From Hyposmocoma kahamanoa (taxonomy: Eukaryota > Arthropoda > Insecta > Lepidoptera > Cosmopterigidae), in assembly GCF_003589595.1 (NCBI RefSeq), contig NW_020654810.1:8109482-8173481 (forward strand): a stretch of 64,000 bases of DNA. Reading direction: 5' to 3'. Below are positions 45,196 to 57,966 of the stretch, in pieces. Under the pieces are notes generated by a model. That model was not told the DNA's origin and made no database searches. It saw only the letters and a program-made list of their open reading frames with translations. The stretch's first letter is position 1; each line of letters starts with the position of its first letter. A program made the translations under genes and the position numbers.

Positions 45196-46136
45196 TTATG
45201 TATTTGTTTGGTTTATTTATTTACATTGTAAGTAACTTTTTTTAAATTTATTGACCAAAATACAGGAAAAATACTTATTTATACTATTCTATTACTTAGT
45301 ATTCTATTATTACTTATACTAATTACAAGCTTCGCTCACAAAAACCCTTCCGGCTTTATCCGCGGCGAAGGACTTTAGTCTATTTGAGTAAAGATAACAC
45401 AATAGTTTAAAGTAAGTCAATGTATAACGTAACTACACTCTCTAGTGAATGAAGTACATTGCGAATGAACGGCTTCTCCAGGAACGAATGGTTTTGGTTA
45501 CCGTTATGCAGTGTTACCGTTTTTTGCCACTCACTGCTACAGCTGAGCAATTTTGTGATTAAAGAACGGTTTTTGTGATGTAAAATTACTTAAACTTACT
45601 ACAGTGTATATGAAATACGGTACTATTTTGTTTTTGATAACTCTCACATAAATCATATAACCATGTAAATATATAGAAATGAAATGACCAAAGAGAAATG
45701 GTATTGTTAACGAATTTAACAAATTTGAAAGAAAAAACTGGTCACTCAGGTTTTGTGCTTGATTGTTCCGATCTCTTCACACGTATCCGACGGATCGCGT
45801 CCTTCAAACAAAACTTGTGAAATGAAGTTCATGAAACTTTCGAAGTTCACAAAAATAAATAAATAATAAAGTAAATAATATATAATAAAGTAAATACCAC
45901 ACAAAGTTGAGTGAACTTATGAGTAATCTCGTACCTTGGTCAAGCAGTGTTCAATGGTTTCGCATGAAACAAATCCCACAGGTGTTGTGTGAATGTTGTG
46001 GCTGCTAAATCCTAGCAACCAGTTGGAGATGGATTGCAGGACTGTCAGAGTCAGACTCGGTGAAGAAACAATGTAAATGGACGCAAAAATATACATTTTA
46101 TAACGTGTCATGGAAGAATTGGAACGGCTTTTCAAG
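45196..46136 (+). promoter_or_regulatory. Intergenic and 5' region of the secreted-protein gene
   Basis: Divergent spacer between RpS15A and the signal-peptide exon. The start codon is preceded by CTTTTCAAG. GC-richer sequence at 45765-45805 (TCTCTTCACACGTATCCGAC) could hold a transcription start; no TATA box was singled out. Confidence 0.35.
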
Positions 46137-46221
46137 ATGTGCGCTTTAAAACTTTACGGAACTTTAGTGATATTTCTCATAATCTCCGTTATTGAGTTTA
46201 CGTCATCCGCGGAAACTACAG
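46137..46221 (+). CDS. Signal-peptide first exon of a secreted or type I membrane protein (partial gene)
   Basis: ATG at 46137 (context TTCAAGATGT) opens 28 codons plus one base before a strong donor ACAG|GTAAGTGCG. The peptide MCALKLYGTLVIFLIISVIE FTSSAETT, written as MCALKLYGTLVIFLIISVIE then FTSSAETT, has a positive residue, a 12-14 residue hydrophobic core and a likely cleavage site at SSA. A phase 1 intron right after the signal peptide is common in genes for extracellular modular proteins such as Ig-superfamily members. No later exon could be recognised up to 64000, so the intron may exceed 17 kb and the identity is unknown. Confidence 0.65.
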
Positions 46222-47620
46222 GTAAGTGCGTTTGTTCCTTGTAATTGTTTTTGCATTTTTACCATGGAATATTAAGATATTGCAATAATATACCTATCAC
46301 TTGATACCGTAGACTCGTCGTGTTGTTGAAACGAATGCATATTGATTACTGTATTATATATTTATTGCGCTCATTTACTGAACTGATTTTTTTCGCTCTC
46401 AAAGTTATAATAACTTAATATACATTTTATTCCATATATCAACATCACACATGTGAAACTAAGTAGGCGTGTGCATAATTAAAGTAACCACGTCAAATTG
46501 TCACCAAATCTACAAAATAATGCAGTATTTTTTGAAAAGTTTAATTTGAAGCACTTAACTTCTTTTTTATTCTAATTTTAAAATTAAGAAACTATTATTA
46601 TTACAATATTATATTATTAAATAACGATTGAACAAACATGTCCAACTGGACATAAATCAGTGTATATCACCTTAAGGAGCTAGCAGATTGTGCAAATTTC
46701 TCTAGTGTGTTGCGGATGTTTGTATTGGGTCTTTAAACATTTTTTTTTGCTTTATTATTACAAAAAAAATATCATGGTAGTAAAATCATCATGATATTTA
46801 ATAAAAATAAAATTAAAAGATAAGTTGACTATCTTCTTTTTTCGTTCATGTTTTAATTTGCTTGTAATAGAGGTTCGTCAAGTGATTGGAGATTGATTTT
46901 GCCTTCATGTATATTTATATAAAAGTTGAAAAATTTTTTAATTTATTAAACTTTGATTCAGCCATTTCTGCTTTGTTACAAAATAAAAATAATAATATAT
47001 TTCATTTTTTAAGTAAGGTTGTACTAAGTCAATATTAATTTAATAGCTACATATGTCTAATTCTTATTTATATTGAACTATAAATATTGATTTGTATGCG
47101 TTAATCAAGTTTTTAATTTGGGTTTGCACCCCTGGTTTTTTCGGTATTTATGGGCAAAATTTAATTTGAAATTGACTATGAGCTTTTCGATGAAGGATTT
47201 TATCATGACGAAACCTGCTATTCCAAATCAAATAATTTATTTGCTAGAAACATGGTGATCCAGATAACAAATAGTAGAATAAGTACAAACAAGTTTTACC
47301 AGAAAATATTGATTAATTTTACTTATGATTATATTAAATTATAAGTATGTATAGTTAATTAATATAACATTGTAATATATCAATAATAATAGTCATAAAT
47401 ACTTAAATTAATTTAAATTCATCTATATAATAATACTTTTGAAATAATCCCTAATACTATAATATACTTTATCTTTAAACCATTAGTATAATTTTGTTTA
47501 AAATTATTTAATAGGCAAGTCTTTAATGGGCCAATGGGAAAATATCATGAAGCCAGATATGCAATTAAACTGGGACTATTTATTTACATAAATTTATGAC
47601 ATTATTTATACTCAAAGCTT
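46222..47620 (+). other. Intron start, very AT-rich
   Basis: Intronic sequence of the signal-peptide gene, without repeats of the families above and without coding frames. Confidence 0.45.
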
Positions 47621-47629
47621 TTAATTTTC

Positions 47630-48705
47630 TAAGTGTGACAGGTGGGACACTCACGACACCCGCCTGTTTGAGTTGATGGCTTCATTGCCAAGATCAAGAC
47701 AAAGTATTAATATTTTGTTCAGCAAGTGTTTTATATGAGATAACTTGAAAGTTAAAGTTCTTTTTTATATATACACTTAATTAATAACTTTGATAAATTT
47801 TAAGGAAATTAATATGTTAAGTTGTGACAGGTGGGATATGATTTTGTGACGGGCGGGACGAGTGACAATTGAATACACAGAATTAATAAAATAACACTGT
47901 TTAATATGAGATCCATCATTAGTAAGCAAATATTTTATAATTTTCGTCTTATTAAGACATAACATAAATAACAAAAAAACAAAAAAAAAGTTAAAGAACT
48001 GATAAAGTAATCCTATTGTTTTTCTTGTAACACTATCTATGACAACATGATAGAAGTCACGCAAGTAAAGTGCGTAAATAAATTTGAAAAATCCTGCCGC
48101 TTCCTTGAAGATTATGTATCATATCAAAATATATCTAATTTTAGAAGTTTCGCTGGAATATATAGTTAAAACTGGTGGAGACAGACATTTCATTTTCATA
48201 CTAAAAATTATCAGGAAAAGTGTTGTCACTTTTTAATTGTCCTTTTTATGTGTTAAAATGTGTTAAAATTATGAGAAGAATTATAAAAAATTTGCTTACA
48301 AGTGATGGATCTACTTATAAACAGTGTATTTTTCTAAAATTCTGTATATTCAAATGTAACTTGTCCCACCTGTCACAAAATGATGTCCCAATCGTCACAA
48401 TTTAACACATCAAACGTTAAACTCTGAAATTAAAGCAACTGATACACCTAGGAAACATCGTTTAAACTCGAATCCATGAAAATACAAACATTTATAAAAT
48501 GTTTAGAAGTGTGTCCCACCAGTCGCTATGACATATAGCCCGTCATAGCGACTGGTGGGACACACTTTCAAACCTTAATATTTACAAGCAAAAATAATGA
48601 CCCTTAGCATACTTGATACTTTTACAAAAGCAAATGCCAATAGATTGCATATTTATCGGTTAAAATAAAAATATATATGTTTCATTGTGACAGGTGAGAC
48701 ATGAA
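47630..48705. repeat. Inverted-arm element with an array of GTCCCACCTGTCAC motifs
   Basis: The motif GTGACAGGTGGGACA, or its reverse complement, occurs with variants at 47635, 47824, 47846, 48362, 48384, 48511, 48551 and 48687. The minus strand of 47780-48010 and the plus strand of 48230-48400 are diverged inverted copies (both include TTGCTTAC(T/A)A(A/G)TGATGGATCT and AAACAGTGT). A perfect 26-bp stem hairpin (48507-48532 with 48542-48567, 9-base loop) is built on the same motif. Reading frames here are parts of these arms. No transposase recognised; most likely a nonautonomous DNA element with subterminal repeats. Confidence 0.65.
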
Positions 48706-49159
48706 ATTAGTATTTATTGAAACTTTAATAACTCCTCACTATATATACTTCTATGCAAACAGTTATCACTGTTTTAAAATTCGTGAATTTTATTTTCTTC
48801 GACAGTATACATAACCTTTAGACATAACCTTTTTAGAAAGACGCACAAATAATCGCGAAAATTGTTGTTAACATTATAGGAAAAATGCTTCACTATAGAC
48901 GACAGCACTATGGCTGCGTTAATGAAGACAAAAAATACATAACTTTACAATATCCGAAAAATCTCATTTATTTCTAATGATTTGATTTACTGGGCGTATT
49001 CTAGTTATACAATTAAAACCAAACTGTGTAAGTTATTTTTTTGAACCGCAGTGTCATTTTCGCTGGAATGACCCTAATGTCATTTGGTACTTTGTTGTAA
49101 ATTCTAACACACATATACAAACAATTTTGGTTATATTTCTCCGTTACGATCTCTGTAAA

Positions 49160-49412
49160 GCTGCTAACAGATTGACTGCACTTTTGCAGTTAATGCATGA
49201 AGTTGTTATCTACTTCATGCAGCCGATACCTCTGATAACGACTTCACGAATTAACTACGTGTAGTCGAAACCGACTTTATGCAGCCGAGATCGACTGCAT
49301 GCAGTTAATGTGTGAAGTCGTTATCAATTTCATGCAGTCCAGGTCTCATCTGCATGAAGTTGATTACGACTTCACACATTAACTGCAAACATGCAGTCAA
49401 TCTGTTAGTAGC
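49160..49412. mobile_element. MITE family with repeated GACTTCATGCAG words, copy 1
   Basis: Ends GCTGCTAACAGATTGACTGC and its inverted counterpart GCAGTCAATCTGTTAGTAGC. The interior consists of many alternating CTTCATGCAG, GAAGTCG and TAACTGCA words on both strands. Flanking GTAA on both sides may be a short target duplication. Second copy at 60631-61040. Confidence 0.85.
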
Positions 49413-49559
49413 GTAACTTCAAGGGTTGATGTCAATATTTTGTTTGGGCTAATAACACTCTGTTTATATTTGTACCGCTTCCCCAGATAAGAAGTCCACA
49501 ACGTAAAATCGAGCTGACATATGCATGATAAGCAGAAAGCACGTCGAATATTGTACACA

Positions 49560-49700
49560 ACCCTCAAGAAAAGTGTGTGAGAATTCCCCAACCCCCTTTG
49601 AGCCAATTTTGCAGCCTAAAGCCTCGCCTGAGACGCCCCTCGGGCCTCCGCCCGTGTCCAGCAGTGGGACGTATAAACGGATCGATGATGATAAATTAAA
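49560..49700 (+). mobile_element. RTE-type LINE 3' end
   Basis: CCAATTTTGCAGCCTAAAGC ... CCGCCCGTGTCCAGCAGTGG then GACGTATAAACGGATCGATG ATGAT. The GTCCAGCAGTGGGACGTAT phrase and a (GAT)n end are the standard 3' terminus of RTE-like retrotransposons in Lepidoptera. Confidence 0.85.
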
Positions 49701-49887
49701 ACTTCAACTATATTCAATAAGATAAATCACACCATGTTATATTGCTTCATAAAGTATTTCATGCCCATATCCTGCTAATCATTTGCATGCGGCACTACAG
49801 TTACTTACTTACAGTTAGTTACGTACTTCGATATACATATTGAGTTCACTTTTCCTTGCAAAGCCTCGTGGCTAATCGTCTAACTCG

Positions 49888-50965
49888 AAAAGGAGATCCG
49901 CCAAATCCCATACAAAATTACCCCAGGCCCGGCGCCAAAATAATGTAACTCAATTTTTAGAGTAAAAATAGCAAAAATATTATATACTTTCGGTATTGCT
50001 AAATTCACATGCTAACATTGTCTTTTTGCCCGTTGAATTTTAATAGGGGCTCTTTGTAAAATTAAATGTTTTAGAGAAATGTCGTCATTTTTAGTTCATT
50101 AATCTTGTAATTAGTCATTATGGCGTATAAGCATGTATGTACTGTACTGTAAACTATGAAATGTCTACGACGTTGCCGTAATGATCGTGTACACAAAATA
50201 CAAACGTCTGCCATTTCACAAGAAAATCAAAAGTCCGGGAGGGTTAAACAAAGTAAAATAAAGATCAAGGTAAGGTATCGCACAGTTCACAGTACACAAC
50301 ACAACAAACGTTAGCGTAGGACTGCGCGTGAGCAGAGCACGCCAAAGCAAAGCGGGCGTCTGCGTGTTTCTCTCTCTAAACCATTATATGTGAGCGAGAC
50401 AATAAGATGTATCCAGTTGTGCCCTCACGTCACAGGTGCGTTCATCCGTGCGTGTTCATCCTTTCTTTGCCGATTGCTTGAAGGTCATGCGGCCATTAAG
50501 TAAAGTCGCGTAAAGCGATAATATAACAATACAAATATACTTTATTTAAATTATTTGTTTGAACGTATTTGTTGTTGTACCTTTATGCGAATGTTGATAT
50601 ATTTATCATTATATAATACAAACAAAAAGCTAAAACTAAAACATTTGACTGGATTCTTCTATTTATTTATGGGAAGTTTATACTATTTTTTTTTCTAAAT
50701 AAAAATATAACTGCAAATGAAATATGTTTAATTATTATATGCCATAATTATTTATTACAATGGTAATGAACTAAAAAGGACGACGCTTCTCTAATAAATA
50801 GAATTTTTCATAAAGCACCTATGAAAATTCAACAGGCAAAAAAACTATGTTAGCATGTGAATTTAGCAATACCGAAACTATATAATATTATTGCTATTTT
50901 TACTCTAAAAACTGAGTTACATTATTTTGGCGCCGGGCCTGGGGTCATTTTGGCGGATCTCCTTT
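49888..50965. mobile_element. Nonautonomous DNA element with ~165-bp inverted ends, 1.08 kb
   Basis: Left end AAAGGAGATCCGCCAAATCC ... CCCCAGGCCCGGCGCCAAAA, TAATGTAACTCAATTTTTAG; right end is the near-exact reverse complement (TTTTGGCGCCGGGCCTGGGG ... TGGCGGATCTCCTTT), matching over about 165 bases with a short indel. The centre (50140-50560) is unrelated, with a GC-richer part at 50310-50380. No transposase. No clear target duplication was identified. Confidence 0.85.
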
Positions 50966-51597
50966 GTCAACGGTCAGAATAAAATTAAAAGTACTGTACA
51001 TTTCAACATCCATTTCGTCGTCTTACTTTCTCAAACTCGTATCTTAAAGCACAAAGTAGCTGAAATGTAAAAAATGCATTATATGTACATATTTTGCAGG
51101 TTGATTTCACAATCCTTCATATTCGCACACTGTCTTTCACCTATTCTTAAAGTAAGGCATCCAAATTAACAGCCTTGATGAGGAATTTAAAATGAATAGA
51201 AAGTCTTGACATCCCCTGAATAACCACTCTTTATAAGATAATTGTTTGACAAAGTAAGGCATCGAATTACTACGTTTCAATTACTAAAGTTCTTTTACAG
51301 ATACTGAAAATGTAAAGGAAATTAGTAAAAAAAATCATTTTACACCCATGTGTGTGTTGGCTGCATTATCCCACTGAGAAAAGCCTTTTATTTCCTTATA
51401 CTTTCTAAGCGACCATATCATGCATCAGGCGTTATCAATTAAATTTTTATCAGTCTTTAAATTTATCTTTCATATCCAAATTGAATCAAAAGAAAAATGA
51501 AACAAACTAAACAATAGCAGTAATCAAGTCAAAGGCAAATAATATTTATATCATAGGTAAGCAAATTACACTTGAAGTCGTCGTATTGATTAAACTC
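50966..51597. other. Intronic stretch, nothing recognised
   Basis: No repeat family, exon or structured element seen. Confidence 0.4.
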
Positions 51598-51898
51598 TTT
51601 TAGTAGCAGTAGAGCTCCCTGTGTAAGAGTTCGTCCAGGGAAGTACAGCCGCCTTACCTATTTCTGCCGCCAAGCAGTAATGTCAGCATTACTGTGTTCC
51701 GGTTTTGAAGGGTAAGGGTGCTAGTGAAATTACAGGCGCATGGGACCTGTCAACGTATGTCTCAGGGCGGGCGCAGTGGCAGTGCCCTTCAGATCTTTGC
51801 GATTTAAAGCTCTGGCACTGCAACTGTTATGGACAGGCGTGTAGCTTACCATCAGGCGCACGACTTGTTCGTCCCGTCACTAGGCGTTATAAAAAAAA
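51598..51898 (+). repeat. SINE-like family A, best-preserved copy
   Basis: Runs TTTAGTAGCAGTAGAGCTCC, GTAAGAGTTCGTCCAGGGAA, TACCTATTTCTGCCGCCAAG, CAGTAATGTCAGCATTACTG, GGTTTTGAAGGGTAAGGGTG, CTGCAACTGTTATGGACAGG, CATCAGGCGCACGACTTGTT, CGTCCCGTCACT then GGCGTTATAAAAAAAA. About 300 bp with a poly(A) end and no ORF, so a SINE. Only a weak B-box-like GAGTTCGTCC is visible; the head's origin is unclear. Confidence 0.85.
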
Positions 51899-54800
51899 AC
51901 CCTGTTGCTCATTCGTAAGGCAGATTCCCCTGAGAAGAATGAGCAAGAAACTCTAGGGATTGCTCTTTGAAAATATGCATATACATTTGAATAAATTGAA
52001 TTGAATACGTAAATGAAAAAATATATATTAGCAGTTCCATGCTTATAAAATTGTTAGTTAAGCTACAAAAGCTGCAAAACATAGGGCTTTGCAGTGACAA
52101 ATATATGGCTTTTGACTGATTAAAATAATCAAACATGTTTTCGCATCATAATTTAATACAATATTACTGTTAGCTAAACAAACTTTATGCAAGATTACAA
52201 CGTAATAACCTTTTTTCTATTTATATATTTTGTAAAATATAATTGTTATTACGTAGAGTAATATATAACCCTCTTGTAGAGTTATAGCTTCTTTTTCTCT
52301 ATAAAAAGTAACCACCCCCAAGGGGCCACTAGTCCAGTTATATAAAAGTGGTCATATGGTCTCTCTAACTTAAGCAAATTACTTTGCACAAACAAGTAAC
52401 ATATATGTATGTATATAGGTTTACAACACAAGTACGTGGTATATACTTATTGTCCCGTTTAATCCTATTATAATAGAGGATTGCCTGGCTCAGGCTCTAG
52501 CTATATATATCTTTAACATTTTCTCTGTGCGTCGTATTTTTGCAATCCTTAATAACAGATGAGAATAATTAATGTCTTCTGGAGAATTCGAAAATATTCA
52601 TACCTATTTACATCAAAACGCAAAACTACATTACTTTTCTAACAAAGGTATTTATTTATCTCTCTGTGGTTATCTAAGTTTAATAATTAAAGACACGAAC
52701 ACTAAAATCATCATCAATCTCGGTATCAAACACCTATAATAACGTTTAACAAAAGTTGTCGTCGATTCGACGAAGTGTCACAAACGTTCTCACACAATGG
52801 GTCTAATTCTGCTAATTCTTATGCATATTCGTTTCTGATTCTCAAAATTTCAGGAGTAGATGTTGTCGCGGTATGAATATGAAACAGCGGACTTTCAAAA
52901 GTAAATCTCGGAGAAACTTTCGTCCACTGTTCTCGAAAAAGGACCGAGTGAAACTGCAGACTATAGTTCGCTTCGAATTGTTTTCGAGATGCACAATTTC
53001 GTAAAGCATGTATTATCTTCGAAAAGCACAGCTTTATTATTGCCAGCAATAGAAAATCGTCTGATATGAGCATCGAGTACATAGAGCAACAAAAAATTAT
53101 CTACGTGAAATATCCTCTTGTATTCAGGTTACATTATACCATATGATTATAATGAAAATGAAGTCCCAAAAGCAAACTGGTTGCCTTGCAAGGCTACGAA
53201 TAGAAATACTATGCACTACCACTACCTATGCTACTAAATCAGTCTCAACAATAACCAGTCTGCCGATTTAAAAACCCGTTTTATGAAGCTTTAAAGGACA
53301 AATAACTCAAGTTACGAGACATCATCATCAATTTTGGAAGTGCCGCGTAAAACAGCTCAATCAAGGCTTAACAAACTTGGCTAACTTAAAGTGGTGCTAA
53401 ATATTCTATGATAAATTAACGTCAGACCTCAAATTTTGCTTATGCATACGGTACCAGTTAACGCTTGTTAATTTATTCTGGGGAAGAAAAGGGACAACCA
53501 GCGCGACGTAAAATACAAGTTGCTATTTGTACAATATTTCCCGCTGTATGCATGGGCTGTGAATGGGCAGAGACTACTTTGGGAGTGAACAGCCCTTGTA
53601 CGTCTTCAAGGACGTGAGCACAAGCTGTTTTTACACAAATGCATTCACGTGCACGCACGCACAAGTGTATTTTGCCTACGTATAGTTGCTAAGGTGTAAG
53701 AGAGTAAACTAGACGAAGTATGTCCATTTTTTCAAAACATTTTTATACATTTTTGAAATATATGGTAAGAGATAGCGCCTGCATTATCACTGCACTGAAG
53801 CTACCTGTTCATTAAATGTAAATTTTAGAAAATACTTTCCTTAGTGCAGACTATAATTTCAGAAGTGGGTAAGAAACTTTGCCTGCTTTAAAAGCGCAAG
53901 TAGGCGACGTGAGCCGGCGGTAAACATCGCCATAAAGACTGGGTGAGCCTGAAGCAACTGCAGGAGCGCTCTTGTATGGGGTTATTAATATTAAAACGAG
54001 GCGGTTCCGCGATGACACGTTACTCTCAATACTTTTTGCTCTCACCGTACAACCTTTATACGATTGCCAAGAACATTCATCAATAAATGCGTTTTCTCAC
54101 ACGTACACGTTTGACTAATGCCAACGACCGGCCTATTTTTACGTGAAAAAAGTCGACATTCAATGATAATAATACGAAATATGAAGGTTGGCCTTAACAT
54201 GATAAAATTTGACCTTTATATCACGTATTTTCTTTTGCATTTCGTAATGAAATTGTGGTAACAGCATTATGTAATTCATATCAACTAATAGCATAAGTAT
54301 GTTATACATAAGTATGACATATAAATGTCCGTATTTACTCTAATATTTCATATTATAGAGTTCTTATAGCAAAAGTAGTCTATAGTTGTATCTACAAACT
54401 CCAAAAGTACTTGCATTCTGTAACAAGTGTGACGATGAGAATCATGCGACAGTTTATTTAGATTAGTGCGAACGTCGTTAGATTTCCCTGGTGTCAAGCC
54501 CCGCAAGTAGAGATGACATTTGAGGTAACTCTAAACCAACGGTGGCGACCCTTGTTAATTATTCAACCTACCGAGCCAATTCGTGATTGTGATCCCTTCG
54601 CACGTGCCCAGATTTTAGAAATCAATTCGATCACAAAAAAACGAAAATCTTCCATCGAGTTCAATGACGAAGAACCGCAACGACCGACTAATCTATTATT
54701 GCTGCCACTGTATCGAATTGTTAGTTACATCAGAGACTATTGACCATACTTTGACCATTTACTGATATTTTTAATTTGTGGGGAAACTAAATCATACATA

Positions 54801-54914
54801 TTGTCGATTAAATCTGAAACCCCGTAATTCCGTTTTTGGACGAAATGCTTATTTTACTCTTCAAGCGTAATATCGAGCAATTAAAGCTTAAAATATAATT
54901 CTAGACTCTTTTTT
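51899..54914. other. Intronic stretch, no gene supported
   Basis: No known repeat family. One open frame at 54513-54743 (MTFEVTLNQRWRPLLIIQPT ...) follows GGTGTCAAGCCCCGCAAGTA, and is neither splice-bounded nor recognisable. 52300-52320 has CCACCCCCAAGGGGCCAC. I see no exon of the signal-peptide gene. Confidence 0.35.
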
Positions 54915-55146
54915 AGGCACCGCGCAAACGTGCTTGTGTTGGATACAAGCAACCGGCAACTAGAAGCGACTATTCTATTTTCATACAAATTGCGGTTGTG
55001 GCAACCGACGACAGTGTCGCACTGCCACAACCGGCGACTGTGTCGATTTCATATTATCAATTGTATGAAAATAGAATATTCACTTCTTGTTGCCAGTTGC
55101 TTGTATCCTTGTATCCAACATAAGATACACGTTTACGCGGCGCCTA
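54914..55146. mobile_element. TA-flanked MITE, 229 bp
   Basis: Element 54916-55144 between TA dinucleotides. Left end GGCACCGCGCAAACGTGCTT, GTGTTGGATACAAGCAACCG; right end, opposite strand, GGCGCCGCGTAAACGTGTAT ... GTTGGATACAAG. Arms of about 100 bases with a central palindrome CGACAGTGTCG and TGCCACAACCGGCGAC. TA duplication fits Tc1/mariner-type mobilisation. Confidence 0.8.
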
Positions 55147-56995
55147 TGTTATAAAACAAATATATAGAGTCTTATAATTATTTCTAGTAATTATATTTTT
55201 TTGCCTATTCAAAAGTTCACATTAATGGAGGTACGAGGTTTACGAATTTAGCCTATGATATGTAGGTTCAACAAGTGATTTTTGAAATGGTAAAAAAAAA
55301 CTTTTGTCTACAACCAATGGTAAAGCAATTCTACTCTTTGAAGTAGCGCGAAGTCCCCAACCCACATGGACGTAGGGGATTGAGGCCTATAGCTTCATCT
55401 TAAAGGAGATACGTATCTTACAATGGTACTTATATGGGTGGATATAATACAGTAATCGTAAACAACGCGAACTTCTTAATTTGATTCAAGTAAATTACTG
55501 AAGGAGGCGAACCGCGGCACGGGAGGGGAGTTTTCAAGATTTTATGACAGTCGTTTCAGTTCAACGTTTCACGAGAAAGCGCTACGAGTGCGTACTACGT
55601 AATCGACGATAAATTATAAACGCTCTATACTATAGCTGTTAAGTTTTCACTCCGTATTTACTCGATTCCCGCTCAACGCCTGGCCTTCAGCAACACCTTA
55701 ACGAAACAACTGTAATTAATTAAACTGTCCAAATATGGTATATAAATGAAAATTTTAACTGATTGCAGAGAAAGTACGTATAACAGAGGCTATAAATCAA
55801 AAATATCATCTTGCATGATGGTAATTTTGTAAGTAATAGTGTGATTAGAGCCCACCAACGGTAATATTGTTTCGGAACACTACTGCAGTTAGATATTTAT
55901 TGATTAAACCTGTACCGTCATGTAGGGTTGGAATTTGTAACGGAATGTATTGTTTCAATGAACTAAAGACATTCTCGAACTTTGTTACATAGGACGACAG
56001 TTTACTAGCAATCAGATCTCATTGTAATTCCGTAGACAATGGTTCAACAACTAATTCTGATACAGATGTTTAGTTAGGAAATGAAATATTAAATATATAC
56101 GCAGTATTCCACCCAAAAATGTACATTATATTTTCGTCCTTGCATGAGCACGATCATCTTTTTCTAATATTCCTTAAAGTCAATAATAAACAAAAAACTA
56201 CGCGAGATTGAATTAAAATTAGTACGTGTAAATACACGTACGAACTTTCAGCTAAAAAGTCAAGTTCCTACAAACCTCGCGCCGCGTTCAGAGCAGCTGA
56301 CCAGAATAAAAGGATCGATTAATTTCTATTTTTACTCGAAGCTTGCAGCACGGCGTCATTCGACCGAAAATGTGCCTCGAGTACCTAAACAAAGGACATC
56401 ATGGACACTGAAGCCTGAGAGCCTTTTTATGTTAGCCTAAATCCAACATCGATCATCGAAAAACAATTTTTCATGTTGCCAATTTTTCTGTTTCTAATAT
56501 TCTCGTTTATCCTAGTAGTGTTTTGTTTTCGACATAATCAAAATTGATTGTGCCATAGATTTCTTTTCTACGTAATCTTATATCAACTGACTCATATCCT
56601 GCGATGATATCTATTATTATAGCGATTTAAACATATTATAAACAATTATAAATATTAATATGACTTAAGATACGTAAGCGTAAAGTCACCCAATAATTAC
56701 TTTATAATAAAATAACAACTAAAACATTGTAACAAAAGAAAACAAAAAATCCTTCGATATGACAAAAAACGAACCTGCGTCAGTGCCTTGCCAGGGCTAC
56801 TGCCAAGACTAAGTGACCTGACAAATCGTGTCAGCCGACCTTCCGAATTCTTCGATGTGTTTGTTACACATCTTTATTTTTAGTTTTAACGACTTTTTTG
56901 CACTAACGCCACCTGTGAGAAATCTATGAAATTATTTGCTTCACTCAACAAACAACACAAAAAATAGACAAATATCATGGAAGTAGAACAACATA
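55147..56995. other. Intronic stretch, one GC-richer patch
   Basis: 55500-55620 (GAACCGCGGCACGGGAGGGG then ACAGTCGTTTCAGTTCAACG) contains an initiator-like TTCAGTT and could be an alternative start; no exon supported. Remainder nothing recognised. Confidence 0.3.
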
Positions 56996-56998
56996 GTA

Positions 56999-57062
56999 TG
57001 TTTGTTTGAAAAAACAAATATACGCGATTTAAATCCGGAAAAATAGTTTCATTTCTTAAACA
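56999..57062. repeat. Family B single arm
   Basis: TGTTTGAAAAAACAAATATA then CGCGATTTAAATCCGGAAAA and ATAGTTTCATTTC: one arm of the palindromic element. Confidence 0.75.
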
Positions 57063-57722
57063 TGATACTCATTACATTGTAAGTCAATGACTCATTACGA
57101 AATTATAGTATATGCAAAATGTTTATACTATATTTTGTTGTATAATTATCGATACTGAATAGCGATAAAGCCATCTCTGCCAAATCGATTGGAAGTGTCA
57201 AATAAATATTCGTTACAACTAAAACATTATTTGCTTATGTTCAGAGGAAGAGTTGATAATGTCTATTTACCTTGTTTCTTCTATAAACAATAATAATAAG
57301 CATTTATTTCAGACATAATAAATTCATAGAATGACAAAAATAAACAAAACAAAGCAAAAATCTTTATAAAACCGTCTTTACTTTTTGTCGATTGCTACAA
57401 CTCGTCGTATAACATCAGGAACCGTTCTGTTTAAAACGTTTGTAATATTTAATGAAAGCAAAGTTTACAAACGGGAATAAAAGTTGAGGTAACATTATAA
57501 AATGTATGCAGCATTCGTGTCAGCGGTCATTGGCCCAAAAGACTAGCCGTGTGACCTGCCACTTGTTACTTTATTTTCAGGATCGATTGCTTTAGCCACA
57601 CTTCAGGTCTAGCAGTCGGTAAAAATAGCTAATCTTTTGTACGCTAATATTTACAAGGGCTGTTATGCATTTTATCGTCATCTTCATTTATTCATGACAT
57701 AATCCCAGTACAAAGTATTAAA

Positions 57723-57966
57723 CAAACCGATATCAAAAGTGCGTGGAATTACATCTATTTGGCAAGTTTTATTGAAATCGGTTACCGGAAAGTGGACGAA
57801 ACCGAATTATTCGTGTGGAATATATTCTTCAAATTTAAATGGGACCACTACTGAGGTACCCTCTTTCCAACAAAAAAAAGAATTATCAAAATCGATTTAC
57901 AATCATCGCGTAACACACATACAAAAAAAATTACAGGAGCATTGAAAACTTCCTCCTTTTTCCTAA
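57723..57966 (-). repeat. Interspersed repeat family C, copy 5
   Basis: AAACCGATATCAAAAGTGCG ... AAATTTAAATGGGACCACTA, CTGAGGTACCCTCTTTCCAA ... GAAAACTTCCTCCTTTTTCC. The hallmark CTCTAAGGGTGGC is deleted but flanking segments are in family order. Confidence 0.75.

Noticed and set aside
54513..54743. Coding exon or LTR-retrotransposon gag start
   Set aside because: The preceding GGTGTCAAGCCCCGC suggested a retroelement, but no LTR pair, primer-binding site or further coding sequence was found.
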